Assembly (NCBI GenBank): GCA_030066795.1
Contig: JASJAW010000037.1
Coordinates: 1 to 64,000 of the forward strand
Direction of reading: 5' to 3'
From: Dinoroseobacter sp.
Lineage (GTDB): Bacteria > Pseudomonadota > Alphaproteobacteria > Rhodobacterales > Rhodobacteraceae
Length of the DNA stretch: 64,000 nucleotides
Below, piece by piece: positions 35,110-43,709 of the stretch. Under the pieces are notes generated by a model that saw nothing but the letters and a program-made list of their open reading frames with translations, searched no databases and was not told the origin of the DNA. The position numbers and the translations under genes were made by a program. Position 1 is the first letter of the stretch. Each line of letters starts with the position of its first letter.

Positions 35110-36084
35110 TTAGTTCAACGCTTCGAGGATGGCCTGACCTTCGGCGCCGACGCTGTCTGCCCATTCGCTAGCCATCTGTTGCCCAACCGCTGCCAGATCA
35201 GCCGCAAGGGCATCGCTTGCCGCATGTACGGTCATGTTCTCCTTAAGAACGGTGACTGACTCTGCGGCCACGCTCTCGCTCATCTCCCAGCCCCGGGTCT
35301 CGGCCGCAGCCGCTGCATCGAGGATCGCTTTCTGCTGCTCCTCTGGCAAACCGCTGAAAGCTGACTCGTTCACGATGATCATGTTCTTGGGCAACCAGGC
35401 CTGAAGGTCATAGAATTCTGTTGTGAAATCCCACGCCTTGGTCCGCGCCCCCGTGGCGCCTGAGGTCACCATCGCGTCCACGATGCCGGTGGAGAAGGCC
35501 TGCGGGATCTCAACCGCCTCGATGGTAGTTGGCGAGGCGCCGAGCAGTTCCGCCATACGTGCGGTCGTGGCGTTATAAGTCCTGAAGCGGAGGCCTTCGA
35601 GATCGCTGCCAGCCGCCAGCGGCTTGTTGGTATAGAACCCCTGTCCTGGCCACGGTACGGCGTAAAGCAAACGGATGCCGTCTTCTGCGAGTTTGGCTTC
35701 AACGAGCGGGCGCTGTGCCTCCCAAAGCGACTTTGCATCCTCGTAGGTGGAGGCAATGAAAGGGATGTTGTCTGCACCGAAGATCGGGTCATCATTAAAA
35801 AGGTTCGCCATCAGCACTTCACCGATCGGCACCAACTGGTTTTGAACCGCGCGTTTGATCTCCGGATGCTTGAACAGCGACGCGCCCGAATGGACGGTGA
35901 TGCTTAGCCCACCGGACGTTGCGGCAGAAATTTCCTCCGCGAACTGGGCGATGTTTCGTGTATGGAACTCCGCGTCAGGATAAGGCGTCGCCATATCCCA
36001 TGAGGTTTGCGCAAGCACTGGTGCGGACTGCCCAATCGCAAGCACGGCCGCAGAAACTGCAGCGAAGGATTTCATGATACTCAT
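35110..36084 (-). CDS. TRAP transporter substrate-binding protein (DctP type)
   Basis: 324 residues with a signal peptide (AVLAIGQSAPVLA-QT). The DctP pattern is visible: WDMATPYPDAEFHTRNIAQFAEEI, the conserved Arg-containing LRFRTYNATTARMAELLGASP (carboxylate-binding Arg about 165) and VEIPQAFSTGIVDAMVTS. GGGAG precedes the ATG. It should bind an organic acid in the periplasm for the DctQM permease. Divergent from the SAF-domain oxidoreductase gene, which may process the substrate. Confidence 0.9.
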   Translation of the reverse strand: MSIMKSFAAVSAAVLAIGQSAPVLAQTSWDMATPYPDAEFHTRNIAQFAEEISAATSGGLSITVHSGASLFKHPEIKRAVQNQLVPIGEVLMANLFNDDPIFGADNIPFIASTYEDAKSLWEAQRPLVEAKLAEDGIRLLYAVPWPGQGFYTNKPLAAGSDLEGLRFRTYNATTARMAELLGASPTTIEAVEIPQAFSTGIVDAMVTSGATGARTKAWDFTTEFYDLQAWLPKNMIIVNESAFSGLPEEQQKAILDAAAAAETRGWEMSESVAAESVTVLKENMTVHAASDALAADLAAVGQQMASEWADSVGAEGQAILEALN

Positions 36085-36441
36085 CGTTTGGCTCCCTGTT
36101 TGATTTTACCGCACCTGGGTACGGTCCGTATTCCGGCGGCGTGTTTGGACCGGGGCTTGCCCATTTATTCCGTCGGGTCTGCGCACCGCGAGCGATGTGG
36201 CACACTAGCATATATATCATGGACATGCGCGTCGGACATGCGCAAGCCCGAAGGCCTATACATGAGCAACTGACTAATCTGGGCGGCCCTTCGTACGCAC
36301 AAGGACGGTGTCGGTTGAAAGTGTGGCAGTCTATCCGCCCGCGACCAGCCGTGGTCGGCTGAAGCAGTACCCAAGCGTTTGTCCGTCAGGGTTATGGGCG
36401 GCGGTCAGTAAATCCACTAGGGTCAGGCTGAAAAGGAGACG
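36085..36441. other. Divergent promoter region between dctP and SAF-domain gene
   Basis: About 357 bp holding the promoters of two divergent units. It contains the inverted repeat at 36108-36125 close to dctP, and an AT-rich block (TATATATCATGG near 36210) that could be a -10 region. No coding sequence is convincing. Confidence 0.5.
36108..36125. promoter_or_regulatory. Inverted repeat, candidate operator upstream of dctP
   Basis: ACCGcACCtgGGTaCGGT has matched half-sites ACCG-N-ACC and GGT-N-CGGT (14 of 18 positions symmetric), 24 bp upstream of the dctP ATG. The form suits a GntR/FadR-type or LacI-type repressor site. No cognate regulator gene is adjacent. Confidence 0.5.
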
Positions 36442-37737
36442 ATGATGAACCTTGCACAGCTTGCCGCGGAAGCTGACGCGCGCGGCGCTCCGATCAAGGC
36501 GGGACTTATTGGAGCGGGCAAATTCGGTTCAATGTTCTTGAGCCAGGTGCCAACCATCTCCGGGCTTGAGGTCACTGCAATCGCTGACCTCGATCCGGGT
36601 CGAGCCCGGACCGCCTGCAAGAGTGTTGGCTGGGACGACGAGCGTATTGGCAGGACCAAGTTTCTCGAGGGTGGCTCGGACTTGGCGGCACTGGATCAAG
36701 TCGATGTAGTGATCGAAGCAACCGGTGATCCAAAAGCAGGGATTGCACATGCCAAAGCAGCAATAACCGCTGGAAAACACGTGGTCATGGTCAATGTTGA
36801 GGCGGATGTTCTGGCGGGCCCTTTACTGTCCCGAGAAGCTTCCGCAGCCGGTGTTTGTTACTCCATGGCCTATGGCGACCAGCCAGCTCTTGTCTCCGAA
36901 ATGGTCGACTGGGCGCGTGCGACGGGATTCTCGGTAACCGCTGCTGGCAAGGGGACGAAATACCTGCCGTCTTATCACTCTGTCACTCCTGACGATGTCT
37001 GGGAGCACTACGGTTTGACGCCCGAGGAGGCGCGGGCTGCGGGGATGAACCCTCAGATGTTCAATTCCTTCCTCGACGGAACAAAAAGCGCGATCGAAAT
37101 GGTGGCTATTGCCAATGCTTGCGAGCTTTCTGTGCCCTCGAACGGCCTGGGCTTTCCACCCTGTGGGGTGGATGATCTGTCTCATGTCTTACGCCCGCGA
37201 GAGTTCGGCGGCCAATTGGACAAGCGAGGGATGGTTGAAACCATTTCTTCGCTGGAGAGAGATGGTCGTCCGGTGTTCCGCGACTTGCGCTGGGGCGTGT
37301 ACGTCGTGCTTGAAGCCCCGAATGACTATGCCGCCGCCTGCTTCAAACAATATGGCTTGCCGACGGATACGACCGGACGCTTTGCGGCAATGTATAAACC
37401 CTTCCATCTGATTGGGCTGGAGCTTTCTGTCTCTGTGCTGAGTGTCGGCTTGCGACAGGAGCCTACCGGGCGGTCACGCGAAATGCGCGGTACAGTTGCA
37501 TCCGTGGCAAAACGCAATCTCAAGGCTGGCGAAACCTTAGACGGAGAGGGCGGCTTCTGCGTCTGGGGAAAGGCTCTGCCTGTTGAACGTGCGGGCAAGG
37601 CGCTTCCGATCGGACTGGCGCATAATGTCAGGCTCAAGAAGAACATAGAGGCCGGAAAGGTGCTTTCCCTCGAGGATGTGGAGCTAAGTGAGGATCCAAT
37701 CCTGGACCTGTATAAGAACGCCGTGGGCTTGGAATAG
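36442..37737 (+). CDS. NAD(P)-binding oxidoreductase with C-terminal SAF domain
   Basis: 431 residues, with AAGGAG just upstream and two adjacent ATG codons (36442, 36445). The N-terminal Rossmann domain begins IKAGLIGAGKFGSMFL, followed by ITGKHVVMVNVEAD-type sequence that resembles homoserine dehydrogenase-like enzymes (EATGDPKAGIAHAKAAI). The C-terminal part (about 350-431) reads KRNLKAGETLDGEGG ... LSLEDVELSEDP, typical of a SAF domain. Such fused proteins are often labelled only as oxidoreductase. Divergence from the TRAP operon suggests it acts on the transported acid or its metabolite. Reaction unknown. Confidence 0.8.
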   Translation: MMNLAQLAAEADARGAPIKAGLIGAGKFGSMFLSQVPTISGLEVTAIADLDPGRARTACKSVGWDDERIGRTKFLEGGSDLAALDQVDVVIEATGDPKAGIAHAKAAITAGKHVVMVNVEADVLAGPLLSREASAAGVCYSMAYGDQPALVSEMVDWARATGFSVTAAGKGTKYLPSYHSVTPDDVWEHYGLTPEEARAAGMNPQMFNSFLDGTKSAIEMVAIANACELSVPSNGLGFPPCGVDDLSHVLRPREFGGQLDKRGMVETISSLERDGRPVFRDLRWGVYVVLEAPNDYAAACFKQYGLPTDTTGRFAAMYKPFHLIGLELSVSVLSVGLRQEPTGRSREMRGTVASVAKRNLKAGETLDGEGGFCVWGKALPVERAGKALPIGLAHNVRLKKNIEAGKVLSLEDVELSEDPILDLYKNAVGLE

Positions 37738-37778
37738 GCCGCACGCCATCAGTAGGTTGGATTAAGGGGGCAAATTCG

Positions 37779-37808
37779 ACGGTCCGCTTTTTCCCATAGC
37801 GGACATTA
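37779..37808. repeat. Dispersed intergenic hairpin repeat, short copy 6
   Basis: GTCCGCTTTTTCCCATAGCG followed by GACATT matches the first part of the dispersed repeat; TCCGCT and AGCGGA pair perfectly around a short loop. It lies between the convergent SAF-domain and LysR genes, so it could terminate both. Confidence 0.6.
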
Positions 37809-37852
37809 GAGACTGCCGGGTCATGCGCAAAACTCCCGCGTTCCTGTCTTAC

Positions 37853-38740
37853 CTACTGGCTGAGGTGCCGTGAGAGGATATCAAAAACCATCCGTATACG
37901 CCGCGCGGTGTGAAGCTCAGAATGGGTTGTTAGCCAGATCGGAAATGTGAATGGCGCCCGTTCTGGCAAGACGCGTTCGACACCGGGAGTTTGATCCGCA
38001 ACTTCATCCCACATAACGCTTACGCCAAAGCCCTCGCGTACCATTTCCCATGCCACGATCCCGTTCTGCGACCGGACCCGGAAGTTCTTGGCCGCGACCG
38101 GGACACCGGCCGCGTTCAGATACCCCATCATTTCTTGCAGATCGCCGAAGCCGACAAAGTCCTGGCTGGCGAGTTCCTCCTCTGTTCTCGGGCGGCCGAC
38201 GGACTCCAGAAAAGACGATGAGGCATAGAAATGGGCCGACGCATCCGCGACCAGTTTTGAGATAAGGTTGGGTTGGGTTGAGCGGACATGCCGAATAGCA
38301 ATGTCCGCCTCGCGCCGCTGTATATCCCGCACATCATTGGCCGCGACGACATCAATCTCCAGCAAAGGGGCGGCCAGACGGATTTCCTTGATGATTTTGG
38401 GGAGCGTGTAAGCTGACATGATATCAGATGCGGTGATCCTGACTTGACCTTCGATCGCTTGGGACTGGCCGGAGGCGGTCAGGGAGATGCGGTTGGCGAC
38501 TTCCGCCATTTCCCGAACGTGGACCAGCAACTCAGAGCCCGTATTTGTCAGGCGAAGGGTTTTGCCGACCCGCTCGAAGAGGACCACGCCAAGTGCTGCC
38601 TCAAGAGCTGCAACTTGCCGCCCGACGGTGGGCTGGGTCTGCGCGAGCACGCGGGCGGCAGCAGAGAAGGACCCTTTTTCTGCAGTCGCCAGAAATGCGC
38701 GTACCTGATTCCAATCAAAGTTTATTGCCTGCCAGTTCAT
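37853..38740 (-). CDS. LysR-family regulator divergent from a methyltransferase
   Basis: About 295 residues from ATG 38740; ATG 38752 is a possible start 12 bp upstream. The N-terminal helix-turn-helix is FDWNQVRAFLATAEKGSFSAAARVLAQTQPTVGRQVAALE, then LFERVGKTLRLT. The effector domain follows. It is transcribed away from the methyltransferase gene with a near-perfect palindrome between them. This architecture suggests control of the methyltransferase and of itself. Effector unknown. Confidence 0.87.
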   Translation of the reverse strand: MNWQAINFDWNQVRAFLATAEKGSFSAAARVLAQTQPTVGRQVAALEAALGVVLFERVGKTLRLTNTGSELLVHVREMAEVANRISLTASGQSQAIEGQVRITASDIMSAYTLPKIIKEIRLAAPLLEIDVVAANDVRDIQRREADIAIRHVRSTQPNLISKLVADASAHFYASSSFLESVGRPRTEEELASQDFVGFGDLQEMMGYLNAAGVPVAAKNFRVRSQNGIVAWEMVREGFGVSVMWDEVADQTPGVERVLPERAPFTFPIWLTTHSELHTARRIRMVFDILSRHLSQ

Positions 38741-38777
38741 GCAAAAATGCATAAAGAAACTAAAAAATAAGGCAATT

Positions 38778-38795
38778 CCAAATGAATTCGTTTGG
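38778..38795. promoter_or_regulatory. Near-perfect palindrome in LysR/methyltransferase divergent promoter
   Basis: CCAAAtGAATTCgTTTGG is an 18-bp palindrome with one mismatched pair, centred between the two divergent genes. It is a good candidate LysR-type operator, about 40 bp from each start. Confidence 0.55.
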
Positions 38796-38836
38796 CGGTA
38801 TGACGCGTCAAACCTTGAATTTGAAAGCCCATAGCC

Positions 38837-39487
38837 ATGACCAGCCTTTCCAAAGACGCCGCATTCTGGAGTAAGATCTCTCGAAAATACGCTGAGAGCC
38901 CCATCAAGAACATGGATGGGTACCTGACCACCCTTGAACGCACCAAGTCCTATCTGTCTCCTGAAGATGTGGCACTGGAGATCGGGTGCGGCACCGGCTC
39001 AACTGCCCTTCTTCTTGCACCGCATGTCGCTCATATCACCGCCACGGACATCGCAACGGGCATGATCGAAATCGCTCAGGAGAAACGCGCAGAGAAGAGA
39101 TTGGAAAACGTCACCTTCAAAGTGGCTGAGGTGCTGGATCATTCACGGAAGGATGGCCCTTATGATGTAGTTATGGCGCACAATCTGTTGCATCTACTGC
39201 CCGATCTTGATGCCGCGTTGGCGCATATTGGCGCCCTCACAAAACCTGGCGGTCTCTTCATCTCCAAGACTGTGTGTGCACCCGATAAAGGCGGCATGAA
39301 ATACGCTCTTATCCGCTACGCCGCAATTCCAGTGATGCAAGCGCTTGGTAAGGCACCCTTTGTGCAGTTCCTTTCAGCTCAAGCGTTGGAAGACAAGATG
39401 ACCCACGCCGGTTTTCGGATTGTCGAAGCCGTGGACCAAAGCGGTTTGCTTCCAAGCCGGTATCTGGTTGCGCGCAAAGAAACGTAG
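38837..39487 (+). CDS. Class I SAM-dependent methyltransferase
   Basis: 216 residues with the class I fold: motif I LEIGCGTGSTALLLAP (about 46-61), motif II ITATDIATGMIEIAQ, and the post-motif PYDVVMAHNLLHLLPDLDAALAHIG. It resembles UbiE/Methyltransf_11 small-molecule methylases. The N-terminus (DAAFWSKISRKYAESPI) matches a group of proteobacterial proteins of unknown substrate. Divergent LysR gene suggests inducible expression. No operon partner downstream; the next gene is convergent. Confidence 0.85.
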   Translation: MTSLSKDAAFWSKISRKYAESPIKNMDGYLTTLERTKSYLSPEDVALEIGCGTGSTALLLAPHVAHITATDIATGMIEIAQEKRAEKRLENVTFKVAEVLDHSRKDGPYDVVMAHNLLHLLPDLDAALAHIGALTKPGGLFISKTVCAPDKGGMKYALIRYAAIPVMQALGKAPFVQFLSAQALEDKMTHAGFRIVEAVDQSGLLPSRYLVARKET

Positions 39488-39606
39488 GAGTCTGCGCAGT
39501 GAGGGTTGCTGTTTTCAGCTTGCTCATGCGGACGTTTGAGGCTGCTTCCTGAGAATTCCGTTTGTGAGTTAGGCGATCATCCACCGGCGAGGAGTCATAG
39601 ATTTCA

Positions 39607-39624
39607 ACGCCGGTAGTCCGGCGT
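39607..39624. terminator. Perfect hairpin between convergent genes
   Basis: ACGCCGG-tagt-CCGGCGT has a perfect 7-bp GC-rich stem and a 4-nt loop, in the 167-bp gap between the convergent methyltransferase and DUF4345-like genes. No clear U-run follows on either strand, so termination efficiency is uncertain. Confidence 0.45.
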
Positions 39625-39654
39625 CGAACAGGTATTCGTACGGCGTGAGTGTGG

Positions 39655-40074
39655 TCAGGCGGTCAGTTTATTCATGCTACGTTGCGCGGCACGACGCGGC
39701 TTAAAGGCCGCAAGCAAAAGAGCGGCGATCAAAATCTCGATCACCAGTGCGCCGAGAACATTGGCAGAGGGCATACCGTCAACAAGAAGGCTGATAATTC
39801 GGCCGACCGGGAACGCCAGAAATACGGTCAGCGCAGCCACGAGGGCAGCCGATGCCATGGTGGTGCGGACTATGCCCGCGAGGATGATCCCGCCAAGGGC
39901 TGCGAGACCTGCGCCGGGAGCGCGGAGTTCACTCAGGAGGTTCGGGTCCTGTCCAAGACCGATGCCGTAGCTTGCATAGAAGGCATGTGGAGCGAACAAG
40001 ATAAAGCTTCCTATGGCCAGTGCTGTGGTCCCGGCAACGCCGAGTGCGATCTTCTGAAAACGAGTGAGTTGCAT
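39655..40074 (-). CDS. DUF4345-like small membrane protein
   Basis: 139 residues with four hydrophobic segments: KIALGVAGTTALAIGSFILFAP, APGAGLAALGGIILAGIV, ASAALVAALTVFLAFPVGRIISL and a C-terminal LGALVIEILIAALLLAAF, matching the DUF4345 layout. GAGAGGAAAA precedes the ATG. It lies 26 bp after the NmrA-like gene in the same direction and is likely co-transcribed. Function unknown. Confidence 0.7.
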   Translation of the reverse strand: MQLTRFQKIALGVAGTTALAIGSFILFAPHAFYASYGIGLGQDPNLLSELRAPGAGLAALGGIILAGIVRTTMASAALVAALTVFLAFPVGRIISLLVDGMPSANVLGALVIEILIAALLLAAFKPRRAAQRSMNKLTA

Positions 40075-40100
40075 AGTTTTTCCTCTCTAAAGGTTGGTGT

Positions 40101-40928
40101 TCAGGCCGCCTTGGTCCATTTTCTGGCCCAAGCGGCTGCATTGGCGAATTCGGTGAAGTCCTTGGGGGCGCGTCCAAGAGCGCGCACCACTCCGTTCTCG
40201 ACCTTGGCGTTGCGCCCATCGAAGGTTTCGCGCGCTATGTTCGTGACGATGTCAGCAAAAAGCTTGCCGCTGGTGGCTTGGAGTTCTGCGTGGAAGTCCT
40301 CAAACGAGATGGGCAGGTAGTTAACCCTGCGCCCCATGGCTCCGGAGAGGATGTCGGCCATCTCTGCGAAGCCCAACAGACGCGGGCCCGTACATTCGTA
40401 AGTCTCTCCGTTATGCCCGTCTTGTGTCAGGGCGGCGACGATAACATCAGCCAGGTCGTCTATGTCGATGATGGGTTCCTCGAGATTTTCTCCGGGCATT
40501 GGAAGTACGCCTTCCATCACCGGCTCCCAAAGAGACCCTTCAGAGAAGTTTTGGGCAAACCACGCCGAACGCACGATTGTGTAGTGGAGACCAGAGTTGA
40601 CGATGACCTGCTCTCCCAGCTTGGCATGGTGTTCGCCGCGGCCAGTGAGCATCACCAGCCGCGTCACTCCGGCACCTCCGGCCACTTCGGTAAAACTGCG
40701 CAGGTTCTCGATTGCTCCGGGAAAGGCAAAGTCGGGATGGTAGTTTACGTATACTGAAGCGATACCGTCCAAGGCTTTTGCCCAGGTTGCGGGGTTGTCC
40801 CAGTCAAACGGAACCGGTGCCTTGCGCGATCCTGAGCGCGCGTCGAACCCCGCTGTCCGGAGCCGGGACAGCACACGCGAGCCTGTCTTGCCCGTCGCGC
40901 CTGTTACCAGAATAGGTTTGGATTTCAT
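40101..40928 (-). CDS. NmrA-like NAD(P)-binding protein
   Basis: 275 residues with an N-terminal GxxGxxG nucleotide motif (ILVTGATGKTGSRVLSRL) and the NmrA/atypical SDR pattern (VYVNYHPDFAFPGAIENLRSF, VTRLVMLTGRGEHHAK). Such proteins act as NAD(P)H-dependent reductases or redox sensors; the catalytic Tyr-x-x-x-Lys is not evident, so sensing or quinone reduction is possible. GGGAGATC precedes the ATG. It is a paralog in fold of the protein at 42206-43069. The following gene is a DUF4345 membrane protein. Confidence 0.82.
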   Translation of the reverse strand: MKSKPILVTGATGKTGSRVLSRLRTAGFDARSGSRKAPVPFDWDNPATWAKALDGIASVYVNYHPDFAFPGAIENLRSFTEVAGGAGVTRLVMLTGRGEHHAKLGEQVIVNSGLHYTIVRSAWFAQNFSEGSLWEPVMEGVLPMPGENLEEPIIDIDDLADVIVAALTQDGHNGETYECTGPRLLGFAEMADILSGAMGRRVNYLPISFEDFHAELQATSGKLFADIVTNIARETFDGRNAKVENGVVRALGRAPKDFTEFANAAAWARKWTKAA

Positions 40929-41051
40929 TTTGATCTCCCTTGGTTGACTTGATGCCCAAGGGATAGCGACCGGCGACAGGTCCGGTATTTGCGCAAGACG
41001 CCAGTGTTTTGGCCCATCACGCCAGTTGGCGATCTGGTGTATCGGGCGCCG

Positions 41052-42065
41052 CTAGTCGCCGCGCCGGTAGTTTGCGGGTGTCCTCCCGTGCCACCTTTTA
41101 AAGGCGCGAGAGAAAGTACTCTGGTCGGAGAAACCGGTCAGAAATGCGATCTCAGCAAGCGCGTAATCCGTTCTCCGGAGCAACTGCTCCGAGAGTGTCC
41201 GCCGCGCCTCACCAACAAGATCCTGATAGGCCAGTCCATCATCTGATAGACGTCGCTGCAAGGTGCGGCTGCTCATTCCAAGTCCTTCAGCCACCTCAGC
41301 CAATGTTGGAACGCCCTCGCTCAGGGCATTGCCAATCTGATCCAGAACCCGTCCCGCAAGCGCAGGGTCATCGCTGATTGTGTCGAGTTCCCGGCCGAGA
41401 TGAGCCTCGAAGAAGCTCGACATCCCAGTATCCGCCAACCGGTTTGGGCATCGGGCGGTCTCAAGGTCCAGTGCCAGTGCATCCCGATCAGATTGGAAAT
41501 GAATAGGGCACCCGAAATGGGCTTTATAAACGGTGTCGTCGTCTGGCTTTGACGCCATCAGGTGAACGGCCCGAGGCACAACGGTCTCAGAGCTCACTTC
41601 CCGGCTGAGCGTCATCGCCGCGGCAAGGGCGAGTTCGTTGGCCATGGTCAGTCCGAGCCTTGCTGCAGGGCTTTGGATCACTTCCATGGAGAGGCCATCT
41701 TGCTTCTCCTCGACGCGAAAGTTCGCGATCGAGGTGACCACTGTGCCAAACCTTTCGACGCGGGTGTATGACCCATGGAGGTCGGGAGCGGATTTAAAGG
41801 CCAAACCGAATGCCCCATAGTCGTCACACCGCATCGACGCGCCCATTGTGATGGGAATATTTCGACCGCCTTCGATATCTTGTGCGATGCGCTCAAGTAA
41901 GCCGAAGAAATCGTCGGCAGACACCATTTCCGCCGGGTCGATGGGCGCATCTGGATCGAAGTCGACCATGCGGAAAAGCGTGGCGCGGAGACTTGCAGAA
42001 TCCTGCTTGCCAGCTAAAGCCGCATCTAAGGCCTTGTGAACGAAGACAACTGAGATCCATCCCAT
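41052..42065 (-). CDS. AraC-family transcriptional regulator
   Basis: 337 residues from ATG 42065; an ATG 105 bp upstream would add an unrelated leader. The C-terminal AraC DNA-binding domain is clear: LSDDGLAYQDLVGEARRTLSEQLL, then the second helix-turn-helix IAFLTGFSDQSTFSRAFKRWHGRTP. The N-terminal 200 residues match the arabinose-binding-like domain of the OruR/ArgR-type AraC group. Flanked by two NmrA-type genes on the same strand, so it probably controls one or both. Effector unknown. Confidence 0.88.
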   Translation of the reverse strand: MGWISVVFVHKALDAALAGKQDSASLRATLFRMVDFDPDAPIDPAEMVSADDFFGLLERIAQDIEGGRNIPITMGASMRCDDYGAFGLAFKSAPDLHGSYTRVERFGTVVTSIANFRVEEKQDGLSMEVIQSPAARLGLTMANELALAAAMTLSREVSSETVVPRAVHLMASKPDDDTVYKAHFGCPIHFQSDRDALALDLETARCPNRLADTGMSSFFEAHLGRELDTISDDPALAGRVLDQIGNALSEGVPTLAEVAEGLGMSSRTLQRRLSDDGLAYQDLVGEARRTLSEQLLRRTDYALAEIAFLTGFSDQSTFSRAFKRWHGRTPANYRRGD

Positions 42066-42205
42066 GCGGCAAGCGTAGTGGCATGCAACACGAAAACGAA
42101 GTGCCGTCTGGCAAAGGTTCGATACGCTGCCTGAAGCGGTATCACCGCATTTTCGCTCTCTCGAGTTCAAATAGAATTGACGTCACTTGCGTTGCCGCGC
42201 GTTTC

Positions 42206-43069
42206 TCACCGGCTGCTCTCACGTTCTGCAAGATACAAAAAATGATCGGCAATGCGGCGTTTGCCACTGACGTCGCCTACCATGTCCATTCCAAGAGCCG
42301 AGAGGAAAAAAACAGCGGGCCCGTGTATGTGACGGCGCGTGGTAAAGGGCAAAAGAAATAATGCGATCCGACGGATGATGTCCGGCAGAATTGTGATTTT
42401 CGGGCTTTTACCCAGCGCAGCGAACGCGGCCTCTGCAAGTTCAACTTGGGTTAAAACATCAGGACCGCCCACCGGAACAAAGTCACGTTCTTCTCTTATT
42501 GCCTCGGAAATAACCTCTGCGAGATCGGCTCCGTCGATTGGATTCAGCTTCAATTGGCCCGACCCAAAGAGCCACACCCGTCCCGAGTGTGCCATTTTGA
42601 GGAAATCGCCCATATCTGAAAAGAAGCCAGACGGCGCGATAACAGTCGATTTGATCGGAGCGGCGGTCAGCCGTTCTACAAAGGCCTGCTTCGCCGCCAC
42701 AAGCGGTACCTTCTGCATTTTTTCGGCGTTGAGAACGTGGACATAGACGAAGCGCTCGACATCGTGCTTCAGGGCTTTTTCAAGAAGGTTAGCGTTGGCC
42801 TGAAAGTCGACATCCCAATAGGTCAGCCCATCGCGTTGACGGGTGATCCCAAGGGCAGAGACCACAAGGTCGGCGCCGTCCATTATGCCATGAAGCGTCT
42901 CCGGATTGGTCGCTTCTCCTTCAAAGAGTTCCGATGCCTCCAACCCTGAGGCACGGGCGGCATCTGCGTTTCGGACGAGCGCTCGGACATGCCAACCCAT
43001 AGACATGTAATGCTCCACGATATAGCGACCAAGATAGCCAGTGGCGCCCGCAACAAGAACGGTCTGCAT
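42206..43069 (-). CDS. NmrA-like / atypical SDR NAD(P)-binding protein
   Basis: 287 residues with the nucleotide motif VLVAGATGYLGRYIVEHY at the start and an NmrA-type second half (VVSALGITRQRDGLTYWDVDFQANANLLEKAL). A hydrophobic C-terminal patch (IALFLLPFTTRRHI) could bind membrane or a quinone. It lies 27 bp after the flavodoxin-fold gene in the same run, suggesting a redox-coupled pair. No catalytic Tyr-Lys pair is obvious. Substrate unknown. Confidence 0.82.
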   Translation of the reverse strand: MQTVLVAGATGYLGRYIVEHYMSMGWHVRALVRNADAARASGLEASELFEGEATNPETLHGIMDGADLVVSALGITRQRDGLTYWDVDFQANANLLEKALKHDVERFVYVHVLNAEKMQKVPLVAAKQAFVERLTAAPIKSTVIAPSGFFSDMGDFLKMAHSGRVWLFGSGQLKLNPIDGADLAEVISEAIREERDFVPVGGPDVLTQVELAEAAFAALGKSPKITILPDIIRRIALFLLPFTTRRHIHGPAVFFLSALGMDMVGDVSGKRRIADHFLYLAERESSR

Positions 43070-43096
43070 CGATCTAATCCTTCAGACTATTGCCGC

Positions 43097-43684
43097 CTAA
43101 GCGGCGTTGGTTCCGAGTTTTCGCGCCTCCGACAACCATTGTGACACCGTGCGGTCAGAGGGTTGGCTGGCATTGGCGAATTGCGTAATGCGGGTCGGCT
43201 TGATGCCTATGAAGCTGAAGATCTGGCATTTGAGTTGGTTCACAATTGCGTTGTGGTAGACGACCCTTAGCAGCCAGCTTTTTGTATCCGATGTGAGCAT
43301 CACGCGTGCTGTCCGGCCCGACAGCATCGGTGTCGGAAGGCCGAAGCTCGTTTTTCTTGTATCGAAGGTCCGGCCCGGTAGCAGGATACGGTCGAAGAGG
43401 CCCTTGAGTTTTGCCGGAAGGCCACCCCACCACATCGGAGTTGTCAGGACAACATGCTCGCTCCATTCCAAATCCTGTAGCACCTGTTCAAGCATTGGTT
43501 CCAAGGGTTTGAGCGCCTTGTAGCCGCCCTCGCCAAAGTCGGCGTCGAACGCGAGATCGTGCAGGTGGGCGATACGCACCTCGTGGCCGGCCCGTTCCGC
43601 GGCCACTGCGTATTCAAGGGCGAGACTCCGCGAAAGTGACGTTGATCCGGGATGACCATCGAGAATGAATATACGTTTGTACAT
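43097..43684 (-). CDS. Flavodoxin-fold NAD(P)H oxidoreductase
   Basis: 195 residues from ATG 43684. The flavin-binding pattern is RIFILDGHPGSTSLSRSLALEYA, with VVLTTPMWWGGLPAKLKGLFDRILLPGRTF as the family hallmark shared with NQO/MdaB-type quinone reductases. It likely reduces quinones or nitro compounds with NAD(P)H and FMN/FAD. Second gene of a leftward operon (membrane protein, flavodoxin-fold, NmrA-type) controlled from the TetR operators at 44357-44405. This suits a response to electrophiles or quinones. Confidence 0.86.
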   Translation of the reverse strand: MYKRIFILDGHPGSTSLSRSLALEYAVAAERAGHEVRIAHLHDLAFDADFGEGGYKALKPLEPMLEQVLQDLEWSEHVVLTTPMWWGGLPAKLKGLFDRILLPGRTFDTRKTSFGLPTPMLSGRTARVMLTSDTKSWLLRVVYHNAIVNQLKCQIFSFIGIKPTRITQFANASQPSDRTVSQWLSEARKLGTNAA

Positions 43685-43709
43685 AAAGACTTCCTTTCCG
43701 ATCATATTG

